From the NCBI GenBank assembly GCA_007133925.1, contig SLLU01000074.1, positions 1-17,210 on the forward strand: a DNA stretch of 17,210 nucleotides, in the 5' to 3' direction. The position numbers and the translations under genes were made by a program. The notes below the pieces were generated by a model, which was not told where the DNA came from, ran no database searches, and was given only the letters and a program-made list of their open reading frames with translations. The first letter of the stretch is position 1. Every line of letters starts with the position of its first letter. Of the stretch, positions 1 through 4,951 are shown one piece after another. This DNA comes from Candidatus Halarchaeoplasma halalkaliphilum (lineage in GTDB: Archaea; Thermoplasmatota; Thermoplasmata; Halarchaeoplasmatales; Halarchaeoplasmataceae).

Positions 1-61
1 CTTCGTCAGCTTTATTTACCAGTGAGATATTACCTATGCTGAAGGTTACGTTTTGTTTCAT
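1..61 (-). CDS. Start of an unidentified protein (3' end outside window)
   Basis: An open frame begins with ATG at 61 on the minus strand and stays open for 20 codons to the window edge (MKQNVTFSIGNISLVNKADE). I do not recognise a family from so little. Support: a TTAAAA-rich element at about 92-99 lies roughly 34 nt upstream of the ATG and could be a TATA box. One arm of the 16-bp inverted repeat at 42-93 covers codons 2-7, and the other lies over the presumed promoter. The frame could also be chance, since 20 codons is short and there is no clear ribosome site. Confidence 0.3.
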   Translation of the reverse strand, partial: MKQNVTFSIGNISLVNKADE

Positions 62-93
62 GATTATTACCGATTGCAACAAAACGTAACCTT
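42..93. repeat. Perfect 16-bp inverted repeat, 20-nt loop
   Basis: AAGGTTACGTTTTGTT at 42-57 is the exact reverse complement of 78-93, with 20 nt between. It sits between the truncated DUF99 remnant and the possible gene at 1-61. It could be a hairpin terminator for the pth2 operon, an operator over the promoter and first codons of the leftmost gene, or the ends of a small inserted element. The sequence alone does not decide. Confidence 0.8.
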
Positions 94-102
94 TTTAACT
101 TT

Positions 103-174
103 TCATGTGGCGAGGTTAGGTTCAAAATCGAAGGGAGCATCGTCTATGCCTATGGCTCTTATGTTTACTTTCAT
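103..174 (-). pseudogene. Truncated N-terminus of a DUF99 protein
   Basis: A 23-codon frame begins with ATG at 174, has a strong ribosome site (GGAGGTG) and lies 12 nt after the pth2 stop. Its first residues, MKVNIRAIGIDDAPFDF, match the conserved N-terminus of DUF99 (IRxxGIDDxPF). DUF99 is an archaeal family of about 190 residues with a fold related to endonuclease V. A TGA at 103-105 ends the frame after six more codons. Neither other frame of the next 100 bases carries on with DUF99-like residues, so this looks like a gene cut off near its start rather than a single frameshift. A contig-end assembly error is an alternative. Its ribosome site and place in the operon suggest it was recently functional and translationally coupled to pth2. 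Confidence 0.6.
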
Positions 175-186
175 CTTAACACCTCC

Positions 187-543
187 TCAGAGGAGGGAAA
201 GACCACCGGTTATCTCATCGATTATATCCTCGGGCCCGGGCCCGATACCCAGGCATGTTCTTGTCCCTGGCGGTATCTCCGTAAGACCCGCATCGGCTAT
301 GTCCACAGCTACTATATCCCTCCTCCTGGCCATCTCCTTTAGGAAGTCCATATGTTCAAGATCATCGCAGAGTACTGATACCTTTTTTTGCCCTTCCCCA
401 TACCATTTAGTAAAGTGCTTTCCCCGCTTTTTACTCTCCAAGGCACAGGATACCGCCGCATGCCCAGCCTGGACGGACAGTTTACCTGGTGAGAGTTTCA
501 GATCCCGCCTGAAAACAAGTACCATCTTGTATTTGAATTTCAT
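187..543 (-). CDS. pth2: Peptidyl-tRNA hydrolase, Pth2 type
   Basis: This enzyme hydrolyses the ester bond of peptidyl-tRNA released from stalled ribosomes and so recycles tRNA in the cytoplasm. At 118 residues it has the normal length for archaeal Pth2. Visible family motifs are the N-terminal strand MVLVFRRDL, the GKLSVQAGHAAV segment (residues 20-31) that carries the catalytic lysine/histidine region, and the C-terminal DAGLTEIPPGTRTCLGIGP block (residues 84-102). The gene starts 10 nt after the DUF1616 gene, with a GGGGA ribosome site in the gap, and is followed after 12 nt by the DUF99 remnant. The three are probably one transcript from the promoter at about 1167. Nothing looks damaged. 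Confidence 0.95.
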   Translation of the reverse strand: MKFKYKMVLVFRRDLKLSPGKLSVQAGHAAVSCALESKKRGKHFTKWYGEGQKKVSVLCDDLEHMDFLKEMARRRDIVAVDIADAGLTEIPPGTRTCLGIGPGPEDIIDEITGGLSLL

Positions 544-553
544 ATGATGTCCC

Positions 554-1141
554 CTAATAGATCTCCTGGGCCCTGAGTACTTCCAGTTCCTTCAATCTCT
601 CATCCAGTTCCTTCAATTCGTCTTTAGCCCTTTTAATCTCTAACTCGTAGTGCTCCCTAATGCTCTTGGCATTGGACCTGCTCTTGGATTTCGCTTCCTT
701 GATCCGGTACTTCAACTGCTGCCTCTTCCTTGAAAGCTTCTGCATCTCGTGGAGGATATCTTTTTCGTCATGGTACTCGAACCCTTTGGGTTTGGGTTTA
801 GGCGGCTCGGGCCTATCAAGTGACGGATGGATCCAACCCATCCACTGGTATGCTCCCCTGTACCATCCTATCATAAAAGACACGGCGGTTATCGATAACA
901 GGGCGGTCCATATGTAGGGACCGTCAAAATATCCCTTTTCGTCGAATTCCACCGGTATGGATCCCAGAAAAAAACCGACCAGTATCACGATGACTATGCT
1001 CATCCCTATTCCCAGTGTGATCCGGTAGAGCATGTCGAATTCCTTGTCCAGCTCTCCTTTCCTGGGAAATATTGCGTTAACCGCTGCGAAGCCAGGCAGG
1101 AAGAATATGAACAAGGTCCCCAATATCAATTGCAATGCCAT
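554..1141 (-). CDS. DUF1616-type membrane protein with C-terminal coiled coil
   Basis: The first 40 residues (a hydrophobic helix followed by FLPGFAAVNAIFPRKGELD) match the start of the archaeal DUF1616 membrane family, whose function is unknown. Three membrane helices can be seen, at about residues 2-22, 40-62 and 78-97. A proline-rich linker (PEPPKPKPKG, about 112-121) follows. The last 70 residues are highly charged with heptad-like Leu/Ile spacing and look like a cytoplasmic coiled coil. At 195 residues it is shorter than many DUF1616 proteins, the remainder being replaced by the coiled coil. The ATG at 1141 lies 26 nt from a TATA box, so the mRNA is probably leaderless. It is the first gene of the operon with pth2, and nothing in the context gives a specific role. 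Confidence 0.7.
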   Translation of the reverse strand: MALQLILGTLFIFFLPGFAAVNAIFPRKGELDKEFDMLYRITLGIGMSIVIVILVGFFLGSIPVEFDEKGYFDGPYIWTALLSITAVSFMIGWYRGAYQWMGWIHPSLDRPEPPKPKPKGFEYHDEKDILHEMQKLSRKRQQLKYRIKEAKSKSRSNAKSIREHYELEIKRAKDELKELDERLKELEVLRAQEIY

Positions 1142-1161
1142 TTCCCCAAGCTATCCGTGTA

Positions 1162-1174
1162 GGTATAAAAATGC
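1162..1174 (-). promoter_or_regulatory. TATA box for the DUF1616-pth2 operon
   Basis: On the minus strand GCATTTTTATACC is centred about 26 nt before the ATG at 1141. This is the spacing expected of an archaeal TATA box driving a leaderless transcript. It lies in the 50-nt gap after the DUF21-CBS gene, so the downstream operon can be transcribed independently. Confidence 0.65.
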
Positions 1175-1191
1175 TTTTTGGTGTTCAATCC

Positions 1192-2184
1192 CTATTTCCT
1201 GTCGAATTCATCGTATATCTCCCCCAGCAATTCCTCCACGATATCCTCCAGTGTGATCAGGCCGTCGAAGTTCCCCTCTTCGTCCACTATTATAGCCATG
1301 TGAATTCTGCTCTTTCGCATCCTCTGGAACACGTCGGTGATCTCATCATCGTTACCAACAGCCATGGGTACATCCCTGGCGTAATCCTCCATGATCCCCC
1401 TTTCTTCCCCCAACAGGTCCTTGCTGTAAACGATACCGATTATCTGATCTGATCCGTGTTTGGATACAGGTATACGTGTCAAACCGTGTTCCTTGATGAA
1501 CTCTACTCCCTCGTCCACGGTGATCATGGAGTCCAGAACGAAAGAATCATCCCGGGGTATCTTGACAGATCTCACCTTGACGTCACCGAACCAGAATACG
1601 TTGTGGACTATCTTCTGCTCTATCTCCTTTATCTGCCCCTCCTCTTTCAGCATGGATGCCAGGTCCCTCACGTCACCTTCGGTTATGTGCAATTTTTCTT
1701 TCTTTGTCTCCCCACCTAAAAACCTGATTATGTTGTTTGATATGTCACTGAGTACGATTATAAGTGGGTAAAATACCTTTGAGAGGTAGAAGATGAACTT
1801 GGCGTTCTTTATTGCGAATCGTTTTTTGTTCTTTATAGCAAATCCCTTGGGAGTTATCTCGGCGAATATGAGGACCAATATGGTAAGGACTCCTATGGCT
1901 ATGGAGATCCCCAGGTCTCCGAGGAGATCGTAGGCCAACTTAGTGGATATGGCCGAAGCGGTGATATTCACAAGATTGTTACCGATGAGGATGGTTATTA
2001 TTGTACTATCCATGTCCGACCTGAGCTTGATAATAAGATCCACATGCTTATCGTTGTCCAGTTTCATCTGGGCCAGATCTACCTTGGTCAGGGCGGTGAT
2101 GGAGGTTTCCGCACCAGAGAAGCGTCCGCTGATGTAAATGAGAACGGCCAGAGATAACAGATATGCCAGATGTATCGTTTCCAT
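1192..2184 (-). CDS. DUF21-CBS membrane protein, CNNM/CorC family
   Basis: This is a membrane protein of the family linked to magnesium/cobalt transport or export. The DUF21 (CNNM transmembrane) domain covers about residues 1-175. It includes SGAETS (23-28), the LIGNNLVNI segment and EITPKG, which belong to the ion-binding core of characterised CNNM/CorC proteins. A pair of CBS domains follows at about 200-325, expected to bind adenine nucleotides and gate transport; its second half ends in GLITLEDIVEELLGEI. The protein stops there and lacks the C-terminal CorC_HlyC domain of many bacterial homologues. The gene begins 24 nt after the TIM-barrel gene on the same strand and has no obvious promoter of its own, so it is likely the last gene of a three-gene operon. 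Substrate specificity cannot be read from sequence. Confidence 0.88.
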   Translation of the reverse strand: METIHLAYLLSLAVLIYISGRFSGAETSITALTKVDLAQMKLDNDKHVDLIIKLRSDMDSTIITILIGNNLVNITASAISTKLAYDLLGDLGISIAIGVLTILVLIFAEITPKGFAIKNKKRFAIKNAKFIFYLSKVFYPLIIVLSDISNNIIRFLGGETKKEKLHITEGDVRDLASMLKEEGQIKEIEQKIVHNVFWFGDVKVRSVKIPRDDSFVLDSMITVDEGVEFIKEHGLTRIPVSKHGSDQIIGIVYSKDLLGEERGIMEDYARDVPMAVGNDDEITDVFQRMRKSRIHMAIIVDEEGNFDGLITLEDIVEELLGEIYDEFDRK

Positions 2185-2208
2185 TTCAATCCACTTTAGC
2201 AGGGGGAA

Positions 2209-2958
2209 TCAAAGTGTTGATAGCAGTGCTTCTAAATATTCTTTGCTGAGGGCCAACCCTTCCAAAGAACGACCTTCTATCACCCAATTGCCCCTGTATC
2301 CCTTCAGTTCGTTCAGCACTGCTGGGAAGTCGATATCCCCTTCACCCAGGGGCAGGTGGAGATCTTTGTATCCTTGATTATCGTGTAGGTGAACGTTCAC
2401 CGGTTTCATACGGAGAAAATCATCCAGTTTTCCGGAAGTGAATCCATGTCCCACATCTAGGCAGAAGTCCAGTCCAGATGTTTCCAGCATATTCTTCATC
2501 TCCCCGGGTTCGATACCCATTGTGGGGTACGGTGCCGGCATGTTCTCAAGGGCTACAGAAATCCCCCTTTCTCTTCCGAGGGCAGATATATCTTTCAGGG
2601 AACTCAGCTGGGCCTCCATGGCTCCCGCCCATGTTTTTCCTATGGGCGAGTACAATCCCGGATGCACGGTGACCATATCCGCATCTATGGATACCGCCAG
2701 GTCCATGGCCTTTTCGATCTCATGTACGGAGGCTTTCTTTATGTCGGGATTCATGCTCGCGATGTTTATGTCGTTGAAGGGTGCGTGGACCTGTACGTAA
2801 AGGTCGCTGGTTGACAGTACGTCTTTGATGTACTCCCTGTGGTGCCAGCCGTGTTCGTATTCGGCCAGGAATTCCCATCCCTCGAACAGTGGCTCCAGGG
2901 ACCCCATGATCTCCTGGAAAGGCTGGAAGCAGAACATAGGATTGGAGGCGAGTATCAT
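2209..2958 (-). CDS. Xylose-isomerase-like TIM-barrel protein (sugar phosphate isomerase/epimerase family)
   Basis: At 249 residues this is a typical AP-endonuclease-2/xylose-isomerase-like TIM barrel (COG1082 type). Likely metal and catalytic residues lie at barrel strand ends: H58 (VHAPF), H99 (TVHPG), E138 (ALENM), D168 and H171 (LDVGHG), H190/H192/D193 (VHLHDN), and E228 (WVIEG). The block LPLGEGDIDF (202-211) is common in this superfamily. Members isomerise or epimerise sugars or act as endonuclease IV; the substrate here is unknown. The ATG overlaps the UPF0201 stop in an ATGA arrangement, indicating translational coupling. No sugar-pathway genes lie nearby to hint at a substrate, and an endonuclease IV role cannot be excluded although the length and motifs fit COG1082 better. 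Confidence 0.85.
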   Translation of the reverse strand: MILASNPMFCFQPFQEIMGSLEPLFEGWEFLAEYEHGWHHREYIKDVLSTSDLYVQVHAPFNDINIASMNPDIKKASVHEIEKAMDLAVSIDADMVTVHPGLYSPIGKTWAGAMEAQLSSLKDISALGRERGISVALENMPAPYPTMGIEPGEMKNMLETSGLDFCLDVGHGFTSGKLDDFLRMKPVNVHLHDNQGYKDLHLPLGEGDIDFPAVLNELKGYRGNWVIEGRSLEGLALSKEYLEALLSTL

Positions 2959-3347
2959 CTGTTGTCCTCCCCCCCTGTCAGATACCCTATCACCTCTTGT
3001 ATGTTGTCCGAATTCACCTCGACCGTTATACCACCCAGGGGTTGGGGTCCGTCAAAAAAATTTACCCTGGAACTGCACGAAGATTGTTTGGATAGAACGA
3101 ATCTGCACCGGTTGTGATCCGAATTCCTCAGCATAACATCCCTAGCGGTGTCCCTTATGATGGTATCCCTCAGTATATCAGAAAATTTTCTCAGGGATGT
3201 GGTGTGTCCTTTTATATGATCTTCCCCCACCTCCCACTCCGCTTCCGGGAATATGTTTGTGAGGCACTTTAAAACGAGATAGGAATCCTCGGTGGGTTTT
3301 AGAGGGGTATCGATGGTTGCTTCGAAGTTCGGAGGATTTTCGTTCAT
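2955..3347 (-). CDS. UPF0201 (DUF54) protein, predicted RNA-binding
   Basis: The pattern near the start (TPLKPTEDSYLVLKCLTNIFP) and the later block of FVLSKQ, SRVNFFD and PLGGI match the archaeal UPF0201/DUF54 family. Its members have an RRM-like or ribosomal L5-like fold and are thought to bind RNA; no activity is established. The open frame extends upstream to 3392, but a TATA box at 3371-3380 lies inside that extension. I therefore chose the ATG at 3347, about 28 nt after the box, giving a leaderless mRNA and a 130-residue protein that starts just before the conserved region. It is the first gene of the UPF0201, TIM-barrel, DUF21-CBS operon and is divergent from the tRNA-Val locus. Confidence 0.8.
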   Translation of the reverse strand: MNENPPNFEATIDTPLKPTEDSYLVLKCLTNIFPEAEWEVGEDHIKGHTTSLRKFSDILRDTIIRDTARDVMLRNSDHNRCRFVLSKQSSCSSRVNFFDGPQPLGGITVEVNSDNIQEVIGYLTGGEDNR

Positions 3348-3370
3348 GGGTACCGACTCATAGGTAGAGG

Positions 3371-3380
3371 TATATAAAAA
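3371..3380 (-). promoter_or_regulatory. TATA box for the UPF0201 operon
   Basis: TTTTTATATA on the minus strand is centred about 28 nt before the ATG at 3347, suggesting a near-leaderless transcript. It decides the UPF0201 start, because the longer open frame would place the promoter inside the coding region. Confidence 0.65.
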
Positions 3381-3420
3381 CTTGCACCTCATGGTTGCGG
3401 GATATTGGAAGAGGAAGAGA

Positions 3421-3433
3421 AACCTTTATAATC
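3421..3433 (+). promoter_or_regulatory. Promoter of the tRNA-Val locus
   Basis: AACCTTTATAATC, preceded by GA, has the form of an archaeal BRE plus TATA box. It predicts a transcription start near 3454, about 70 nt upstream of the mature tRNA. No closer TATA element is visible, so the tRNA precursor would have a long 5' leader. Confidence 0.55.
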
Positions 3434-3476
3434 AAAAAATCCTCTCGGTGAAGCACTGAATGGTATAGTGTGTATC

Positions 3477-3505
3477 TGAGTCTTACGTCAAGCACGTTTG
3501 GCTCA
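3477..3505 (+). other. Hairpin in the tRNA-Val 5' leader
   Basis: TGAGTC (3477-3482) can pair with GGCTCA (3500-3505) with one G-T wobble, and ACGT (3485-3488) with ACGT (3494-3497) around a CAAGC loop. The two helices are separated by a symmetrical TT/TT mismatch. The structure sits 18 nt before the tRNA. Its GGCTCA strand resembles the tRNA 5' end, so it may be a tRNA-derived relic or a separate small RNA. Confidence 0.45.
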
Positions 3506-3523
3506 ACTATCCAATTCGCAAAC

Positions 3524-3597
3524 GGGCTCATAGTCTAGTTGGTTATGACGTCGCCTTCACACGGCGGAGATCGCCGGTTCGAATCCGGCTGAGCCCA
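3524..3597 (+). tRNA. tRNA-Val (anticodon CAC)
   Basis: This is a complete 74-nt cloverleaf. The acceptor stem is GGGCTCA (3524-3530) with TGAGCCC (3590-3596) and discriminator A at 3597. The D stem is GTC/GAC. The anticodon stem TCGCC/GGCGG carries the loop TTCACAC, giving anticodon CAC, which reads the valine codon GUG. The T stem GCCGG/CCGGC carries loop TTCGAAT. There is no intron and no encoded CCA (the genome continues CTA), which is normal in Archaea. Unusual points are the roughly 70-nt leader and the repeat array that begins exactly in its 3' end. Confidence 0.96.
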
Positions 3598-3829
3598 CTA
3601 TAAATCGAAGATTTATATGGGATTACGAAAAAACGATAGTTTTTTTGGTTAAGCCCACTAATGTCCCATTAGTTGGCTTACGAGAATCCGTTAGGATTGT
3701 TGTTTAGCCCACTTGGATCTAATTGTCTACACCACTGTATTTGAAAACTGAGTCTAACTTGTATATCGAATCCGGCTGACAAGTTAAGCTATGCTTAACG
3801 AGTTATTGGAAATCTTTAGATTTCCGATT
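3591..3829 (+). repeat. Array unit 1
   Basis: This is the first full unit, overlapping the last 7 nt of the tRNA. It consists of two similar 54-60-nt modules (AGCCCACT, hairpin, GG.TTACGA, hairpin, TTGTT-like tail) and one 125-nt module. The long module contains CGAATCCGGCTGA (3767-3779), identical to the tRNA T-arm/acceptor boundary at 3580-3592. The A6/T7 hairpin at 3628-3646 leaves a T-tract 43 nt after the tRNA and could end tRNA transcription. Confidence 0.9.
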
Positions 3830-4068
3830 GAGCCCACTATAAATCGAAGATTTATATGGGATTACGAAAAAACGATAGTTTTTTTGGTTAAGCCCACTAA
3901 TGTTTCATTAGTTGGCTTACGAGAATCCGTTAGGATTGTTGTTAAGCCCACTTGGATCTAATTGTCTACATCACTGTATTTGAAAACTGAGTCTAACTCG
4001 TATATCTAATCCGGCTGACAAGTTAAGCTATGCTTAACGAGTTATTGGAAATCTGTAGATTTCCGATT
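3830..4068 (+). repeat. Array unit 2
   Basis: This unit has the same length as unit 1 and differs by seven substitutions (about 97% identity), with no insertion or deletion. Three of the seven fall in hairpin loops (3904, 3905, 4055). One (A at 3944) restores a base pair that is mismatched in unit 1. Confidence 0.9.
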
Positions 4069-4136
4069 GAGCCCATTACAAATCGAAGATTTATATGGGA
4101 TTACGAGAATCCGTTAGGATTGTTGTTTAGCCCACT
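4069..4136 (+). repeat. Array unit 3, shortened
   Basis: This unit starts like the others but jumps from the first TTACGA straight to the sequence after the second TTACGA, as expected of a deletion between those short direct repeats. It ends with TTTAGCCCACT at 4136. After that the sequence is unrelated and leads to the promoter of the lipoprotein gene. Confidence 0.85.
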
Positions 4137-4161
4137 CCCTTCGGTCTCACAGAGACGATAA

Positions 4162-4170
4162 TATTTAATA
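4162..4170 (+). promoter_or_regulatory. TATA box for the lipoprotein gene
   Basis: TATTTAATA is centred about 30 nt before the ATG at 4196, giving a very short leader. A small hairpin, GTCTC/GAGAC with loop ACA (4144-4156), lies just upstream between the array and the promoter. Confidence 0.55.
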
Positions 4171-4195
4171 ACAAAGGCTTGTTCATATTACCTAG

Positions 4196-4645
4196 ATGAA
4201 GAAACTGGTGCTAATCATGATTATTATCGTGTTGATCCCTTTCGCAATGGTAGGGTGCACGGACCAGCCCTCCTCTCCACCTCAAACATTTTATCCCCGG
4301 ATGGTGCTGGATTACCAGGAAGGTGGGCCTAATGGAACTACCACCATATACGTCTCCGGTGTGGAGATGACAAGATATTCAAACATATCCATACTCCAAG
4401 ATGGTGATTTAGCTGCCCATACCAACAATTCATTTTCCCTGGAATATGAAACCTTAAAAGGAGAATTCGAACTGGAAGTTTTTGCGAGCACCGAGGAATT
4501 AAACTTCTTCTTTCATGCACATATCATGGTTATCAATGAAGATAACATCGTTTATGAAATAACAACAGACGAAAACGCAATCCGGAACGTACGGGAAGGT
4601 GACCTGCCTTACATCCAACGCATGAGCCGCATGGAGGTGGAGTAG
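4196..4645 (+). CDS. Small secreted lipoprotein, unknown function
   Basis: The N-terminus is a signal peptide: two lysines, a hydrophobic run at residues 4-19, then the lipobox-like AMVGC with Cys21 as the probable lipid-anchored residue. The mature part (about 128 residues) is acidic and threonine/asparagine rich, alternates short hydrophobic strands and looks like a small beta-sandwich. I recognise no catalytic motif or named family. A TATA box about 30 nt upstream supports the ATG at 4196. It ends in TAG, and the following membrane-protein frame continues in the same reading phase immediately after that stop, so the two genes are probably co-expressed. The products may act together at the outer face of the membrane, but this is inference from position only. 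Confidence 0.75.
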   Translation: MKKLVLIMIIIVLIPFAMVGCTDQPSSPPQTFYPRMVLDYQEGGPNGTTTIYVSGVEMTRYSNISILQDGDLAAHTNNSFSLEYETLKGEFELEVFASTEELNFFFHAHIMVINEDNIVYEITTDENAIRNVREGDLPYIQRMSRMEVE

Positions 4646-4951
4646 ATCAAAAAGATACCTAGTTCATTGTTAATCCTGGGATTCGTGGTGATGGTCATGG
4701 GTCTCCTGGGGATCGGCATAATCTCGGGCTTTTTTCAGATCGGAGATGTGCTCACAGGGTTCTATACCTTAGTATTCGCCCTCGTATTAGTATCCATATT
4801 CGGCATCGTGGGTGCGATCTTCCTAGGTATGTTCATCTCACACAGGGTTTTATCCACCCAGGAATTCACGGCATTCGAGGAAGAGATGTTGAAGATGAAG
4901 GATGACGTGGAGTACATCAGAAAAAAGCTGGAAGAGCAGGAAAAGAATTAA
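4646..4951 (+). CDS. Two-helix membrane protein with C-terminal coiled coil; non-standard start
   Basis: Two hydrophobic helices (about residues 8-30 and 40-65 when counted from 4646) are followed by a charged segment with heptad spacing (FEEEMLKMKDDVEYIRKKLEEQ), probably a cytoplasmic coiled coil. The family is unknown. The start is a puzzle. The frame is open from the codon after the upstream TAG, and a strong ribosome site GGAGGTG (4633-4639) sits 6 nt before an ATC codon at 4646. The first conventional start is TTG at 4667, 27 nt from that site. I place the start at 4646 as ATC, with TTG 4667 as the cautious alternative (94 residues). The end overlaps the convergent Cas4-like gene by 4 nt. 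Confidence 0.6.
   Translation: MKKIPSSLLILGFVVMVMGLLGIGIISGFFQIGDVLTGFYTLVFALVLVSIFGIVGAIFLGMFISHRVLSTQEFTAFEEEMLKMKDDVEYIRKKLEEQEKN

Larger units (their letters stand above)
3591..4136 (+). repeat. tRNA-linked array: 2.3 tandem copies of a 239-bp hairpin-rich unit
   Basis: Sequence beginning in the tRNA 3' end at 3591 recurs at 3830 and again at 4069, an exact 239-bp period. No credible protein frame covers it. Within it AGCCCACT, which spans the tRNA's own 3' end, starts at 3592, 3652, 3706, 3831, 3891, 3945, 4070 (as AGCCCATT) and 4129. Between copies lie short perfect hairpins: 3600-3616, 3628-3645, 3657-3673, 3685-3698, 3784-3798 and 3808-3825 in the first unit. Most AGCCC copies can act as the 3' strand of a longer helix (TGGG 3618-3621 with CCCA 3654-3657; GGCT 3675-3678 with AGCC 3706-3709). 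Whether this is an RNA gene, a decayed insertion at a tRNA or a tRNA-derived repeat is unknown. Confidence 0.93.

Noticed and set aside
53..547. 164-residue plus-strand open frame
   Set aside because: It lies antisense to pth2 and the DUF99 remnant and has no recognisable motif, so it is treated as a shadow.
3477..3523. A second tRNA gene in the leader
   Set aside because: GGCTCA and a hairpin resemble tRNA parts, but no cloverleaf with D, anticodon and T arms can be drawn.
3591..4136. CRISPR array
   Set aside because: The period is 239 bp, the repeat itself holds many hairpins, successive units are about 97% identical throughout, and there are no variable spacers or cas1/cas2 genes.
3600..4136. 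Recently integrated virus or plasmid at the tRNA
   Set aside because: tRNA 3' ends are common integration sites and the end sequence is repeated, but there is no integrase or other element gene between the copies, only the hairpin units.
4196..4951. Pyrrolysine (TAG) readthrough fusing lipoprotein and membrane protein
   Set aside because: The two frames are in phase, but DUF1616, DUF21-CBS, hypD and others in the window end in TAG, so it is used as an ordinary stop. A ribosome site for separate initiation is present.
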